Assembly (NCBI RefSeq): GCF_027947575.1
Contig: NZ_CP116256.1
Coordinates: forward strand, 7,626,001-7,690,000
Reading direction: 5' to 3'
From: Streptomyces rubrogriseus
Lineage (GTDB): Bacteria; Actinomycetota; Actinomycetes; Streptomycetales; Streptomycetaceae
Length of the DNA stretch: 64,000 nucleotides
Shown: piece by piece, positions 62,409-64,000 of the stretch
Layout: each line of letters starts with the position of its first letter
Numbering within the stretch: the stretch's first letter is position 1
Translations under genes and position numbers: made by a program
The notes under the pieces: generated by a model
The model's input: the letters and a program-made list of their open reading frames with translations, nothing else
What the model was told of the DNA's origin: nothing
Database searches by the model: none

Positions 62409-62857
62409 GCCCCTTCGGCCGCGCGGGCCACGAGCTTGGTCCAGGCGGTCACGACGTGCTCCCCGGCCTCGTCGTGGACCTCGCCACGGATGTCCAGGAT
62501 GTCGTTGCCGGCCATCGACTTGATCGCCTCGATGGTCGAGGTGACCGTGAGCCGGTCACCGGCCCGGACCGGGCGGGCGTAGGCGAACTTCTGGTCGCCG
62601 TGCACCACACGGCTGTAGTCCAGCCCGAGCTGCGGGTCCTCGATGACCTGACCGGCCGCCTTGAACGTGATCGAGAACACGAAGGTCGGCGGGGCGATCA
62701 CATCCGGATGCCCGAGCGCCTTCGCGGCCTCCGCGTCGGTGTACGCCGGGTTGGCGTCCCCCACCGCCTCCGCGAACTCGCGGATCTTCTCCCGGCCCAC
62801 CTCATAGGGCGCGGTGGGCGGATAGCTCCGCCCCACGAACGACTGGTCGAGCGCCAT
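62405..62857 (-). CDS. MaoC N-terminal-domain dehydratase subunit, HadA-like
   Basis: The 150-residue protein has the FAS1-type MaoC N-terminal hotdog fold: MALDQSFVGRSYPPTAPYEV, AVGDANPAYTDAEAAKALGH and VVHGDQKFAYARPV. It likely forms a heterodimer with the HadB-like protein that follows with a 4-bp overlap. It lacks the full catalytic motif, as partner subunits do. The ATG is at 62855-62857. Confidence 0.9.
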   Translation of the reverse strand: MALDQSFVGRSYPPTAPYEVGREKIREFAEAVGDANPAYTDAEAAKALGHPDVIAPPTFVFSITFKAAGQVIEDPQLGLDYSRVVHGDQKFAYARPVRAGDRLTVTSTIEAIKSMAGNDILDIRGEVHDEAGEHVVTAWTKLVARAAEGA

Positions 62858-62901
62858 GGGCTCGCAACCTCCTGCTGCTGCTCGTCATGCCTGGGACAAC
62901 G

Positions 62902-62940
62902 ACACGAGGCCGCCCCCAAACCTCGGGGACGGCCTCGTGT
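62902..62940 (-). terminator. rpmG terminator
   Basis: Arms ACACGAGGCCGCCCCC and GGGGACGGCCTCGTGT (one mismatch) lie 12 bp after the rpmG stop on the minus strand. It separates rpmG from the dehydratase genes, perhaps only partly. Confidence 0.75.
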
Positions 62941-62952
62941 ACGAGCCTGTTT

Positions 62953-63117
62953 CTATCGCGTTTCGCGGTGCGCGGTGTGCGCGTTGCAACGCGGGCAGTG
63001 CTTCTTCATCTCCAGTCGGTCCGGGTTGTTACGCCGGTTCTTCTTGGTGATGTAGTTCCGCTCCTTGCACTCCACGCAGGCCAGCGTGATCTTCGGGCGG
63101 ACGTCGGTGGCAGCCAC
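62953..63117 (-). CDS. rpmG: 50S ribosomal protein L33, zinc-binding
   Basis: The 54-residue L33 is read from GTG 63115-63117 ([20 protein letters not shown]) to TAG at 62953-62955 and ends [14 protein letters not shown]. Two CxxC pairs (CVEC, CPRC) make it the zinc-containing form. AAGGAG lies upstream. It follows tRNA-Met and tRNA-Thr on the same strand, the conserved order before the hadAB-like pair. Confidence 0.95.
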   Translation of the reverse strand: MAATDVRPKITLACVECKERNYITKKNRRNNPDRLEMKKHCPRCNAHTAHRETR

Positions 63118-63208
63118 GTGAGTGCACTCCTTGACGAACGGATTGATGGTATTAACGCAAGAAAGAGTAGCCGATTGAAGGACCGACCCCGCAATCGGCT
63201 ACTGAGAG

Positions 63209-63281
63209 TAGCGGTGACCGGACTTGAACCGGTGACACAGCGATTATGAGCCGCTTGCTCTACCGACTGAGCTACACCGCT
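63209..63281 (-). tRNA. tRNA-Met (CAT anticodon, elongator type)
   Basis: The 73-nt minus-strand cloverleaf has acceptor AGCGGTG with CACCGCT, D-arm AGCTCAGTCGGTAGAGC, anticodon loop CTCATAA and T-arm GTTCAAGTC. The first base pair and the A-T start point to an elongator rather than an initiator. No CCA is encoded. Confidence 0.95.
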
Positions 63282-63327
63282 GTGATGCGATCGGGCCCCG
63301 CCTTGCGACGGGAACCTCTCACACCAG

Positions 63328-63400
63328 AGCCCCAAAACGGAATCGAACCGTTGACCTTCTCCTTACCATGGAGACGCTCTGCCGACTGAGCTATTGGGGC
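63328..63400 (-). tRNA. tRNA-Thr (GGT anticodon)
   Basis: The 73-nt minus-strand cloverleaf has acceptor GCCCCAA with TTGGGGC, D-arm AGCTCAGTCGGCAGAGC, anticodon loop ATGGTAA (GGT) and T-arm GTTCGATTC. It lies 46 bp upstream of tRNA-Met and is probably co-transcribed. No CCA is encoded. Confidence 0.95.
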
Positions 63401-63624
63401 GAGCGATGAAGACATTACACGGTCGCCCGCCGATCGCCCAAATCCGTTTCGCCGACCCTGCCCCGTCCCGTCCCGACCGCACAGCGGGCGGCCCGACCGC
63501 GCCGGACGGCACCGGTACGACTATTGCGCTCCTCCGCGCCACGGGCTGATCACCGTCCTAGGCTCGACTCACTCTGCGTGATCTTGCGTCCCCCACTGCG
63601 CAGTCCCGAGCCCAGAGGAGCGCG

Positions 63625-64000
63625 ATGCCCGACAGCCAGCCGCAGCCGCCCCACTCGCCCTCCCCCTCGGACCCCGCCGACCGCGGCTCGCTCCTGCTCT
63701 CCGGGGCGCGGCTCACCGACGGCCGGAGCGTGGACGTACGGCTCCACGGCGGACGCATCGAGGCGGTCGGCACGGCCGGCAGCCTGTCCCCGGGCCGGGC
63801 CTCCGGCCCCGGCGGCCACCTGGACCTGGGCGGCTACCTGCTCCTGCCCGCCCCGGCCGATCCCCACGTCCACCCCGACACGGCGCTCACGGCCGACGTC
63901 CACGGCCCCGTCTCCTACGACCCCGAGGACGTCCAGCGCCGGGCCACCGAGGCCGCCCTGCTCCAGTTGGCCCACGGCGCCACCGCGCTGCGGGCGCACG
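63625..64000 (+). CDS. amidohydrolase (cytosine deaminase-like), 5' part
   Basis: The gene is cut by the window end after 125 codons. It begins with ATG 63625 behind AGAGGAG (MPDSQPQPPHSPSPSDPADR), then SLLLSGARLTDGRSVDVRLH and GRIEAVGTAG, the amidohydrolase N-terminal beta-sandwich. YLLLPAPADPHVHPDTAL carries the HxH-type metal motif. The Pro-rich start is not conserved. Cytosine deaminase-like activity is a guess from the family and location. Confidence 0.8.
   Translation, partial: MPDSQPQPPHSPSPSDPADRGSLLLSGARLTDGRSVDVRLHGGRIEAVGTAGSLSPGRASGPGGHLDLGGYLLLPAPADPHVHPDTALTADVHGPVSYDPEDVQRRATEAALLQLAHGATALRAH

Overview
The window is very GC-rich chromosomal DNA from a high-GC actinobacterium, almost certainly a Streptomyces. 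Supporting signs are third-position G/C bias in every gene, GTG and TTG starts, the 1161-residue RpoB, the zinc-type S14 and L33 proteins, a streptogrisin C homologue, DUF397 and WhiJ-like regulators, and the fixed gene order secE-nusG-rplK-rplA-rplJ-rplL-rpoB-rpoC ... rpsL-rpsG-fusA-tuf1 ... rpsJ-S10-spc. Taxonomy and family names come from memory of these families; no database was searched.

Layout, left to right. (1) 1-8148, minus strand: the S10 and spc ribosomal protein clusters from the first codons of rplR back to rpsJ, with a leader and probable promoter up to about 8512. Two strong hairpins sit at the S10/spc boundary (2683-2755). (2) 8.5-31.6 kb: an accessory block between the S10 and str operons, which adjoin in many bacteria. 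It holds a decayed Rhs/polymorphic-toxin tip with a probable immunity gene, a membrane acyltransferase, a MerR-like regulator, glutamate dehydrogenase gdhA, a tautomerase/SDR pair, a WhiJ-like cluster (DUF397, XRE/DUF5753, RsbW-like ATPase), VOC/WYL and LysR regulators, a frameshifted streptogrisin C gene, and a two-component system divergent from a MacB/FtsX-like ABC exporter. (3) 31.6-36.3 kb, minus: the str operon (rpsL, rpsG, fusA, tuf1) with a clear promoter, a separate tuf1 promoter and a strong terminator. (4) 36.3-39.1 kb: a GtrB/DPM-like glycosyltransferase divergent from a frameshifted membrane mannosyltransferase, and a small membrane protein. (5) 39.1-53.5 kb, minus: rpoC, rpoB, rplL, rplJ, two lipoproteins, rplA, rplK, nusG, secE and tRNA-Trp, with recognisable promoters, terminators and an L10-leader attenuator. 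(6) 53.7-64 kb: an aminotransferase, adenosine deaminase, murB, a TetR/MFS efflux unit with two matching operators, a second TetR/methyltransferase pair, two MaoC-type dehydratase subunits, rpmG, tRNA-Met, tRNA-Thr, and the 5' part of an amidohydrolase.

Most genes form the core transcription and translation machinery (RNA polymerase, elongation factors, NusG, SecE, about 26 ribosomal proteins). The accessory genes read as small self-regulated units inserted around it. The observations most worth following are: a 25-nt hairpin element shared almost identically by the rpsJ and rpsL leaders; Asn at the classic rifampicin position of RpoB (residue 442, equal to E. coli Ser531); a deletion and frameshift that detached an Rhs toxin tip from its carrier; paired palindromic operators at four local regulators; and frame disruptions in two otherwise intact genes, which are either real pseudogenes or assembly errors.
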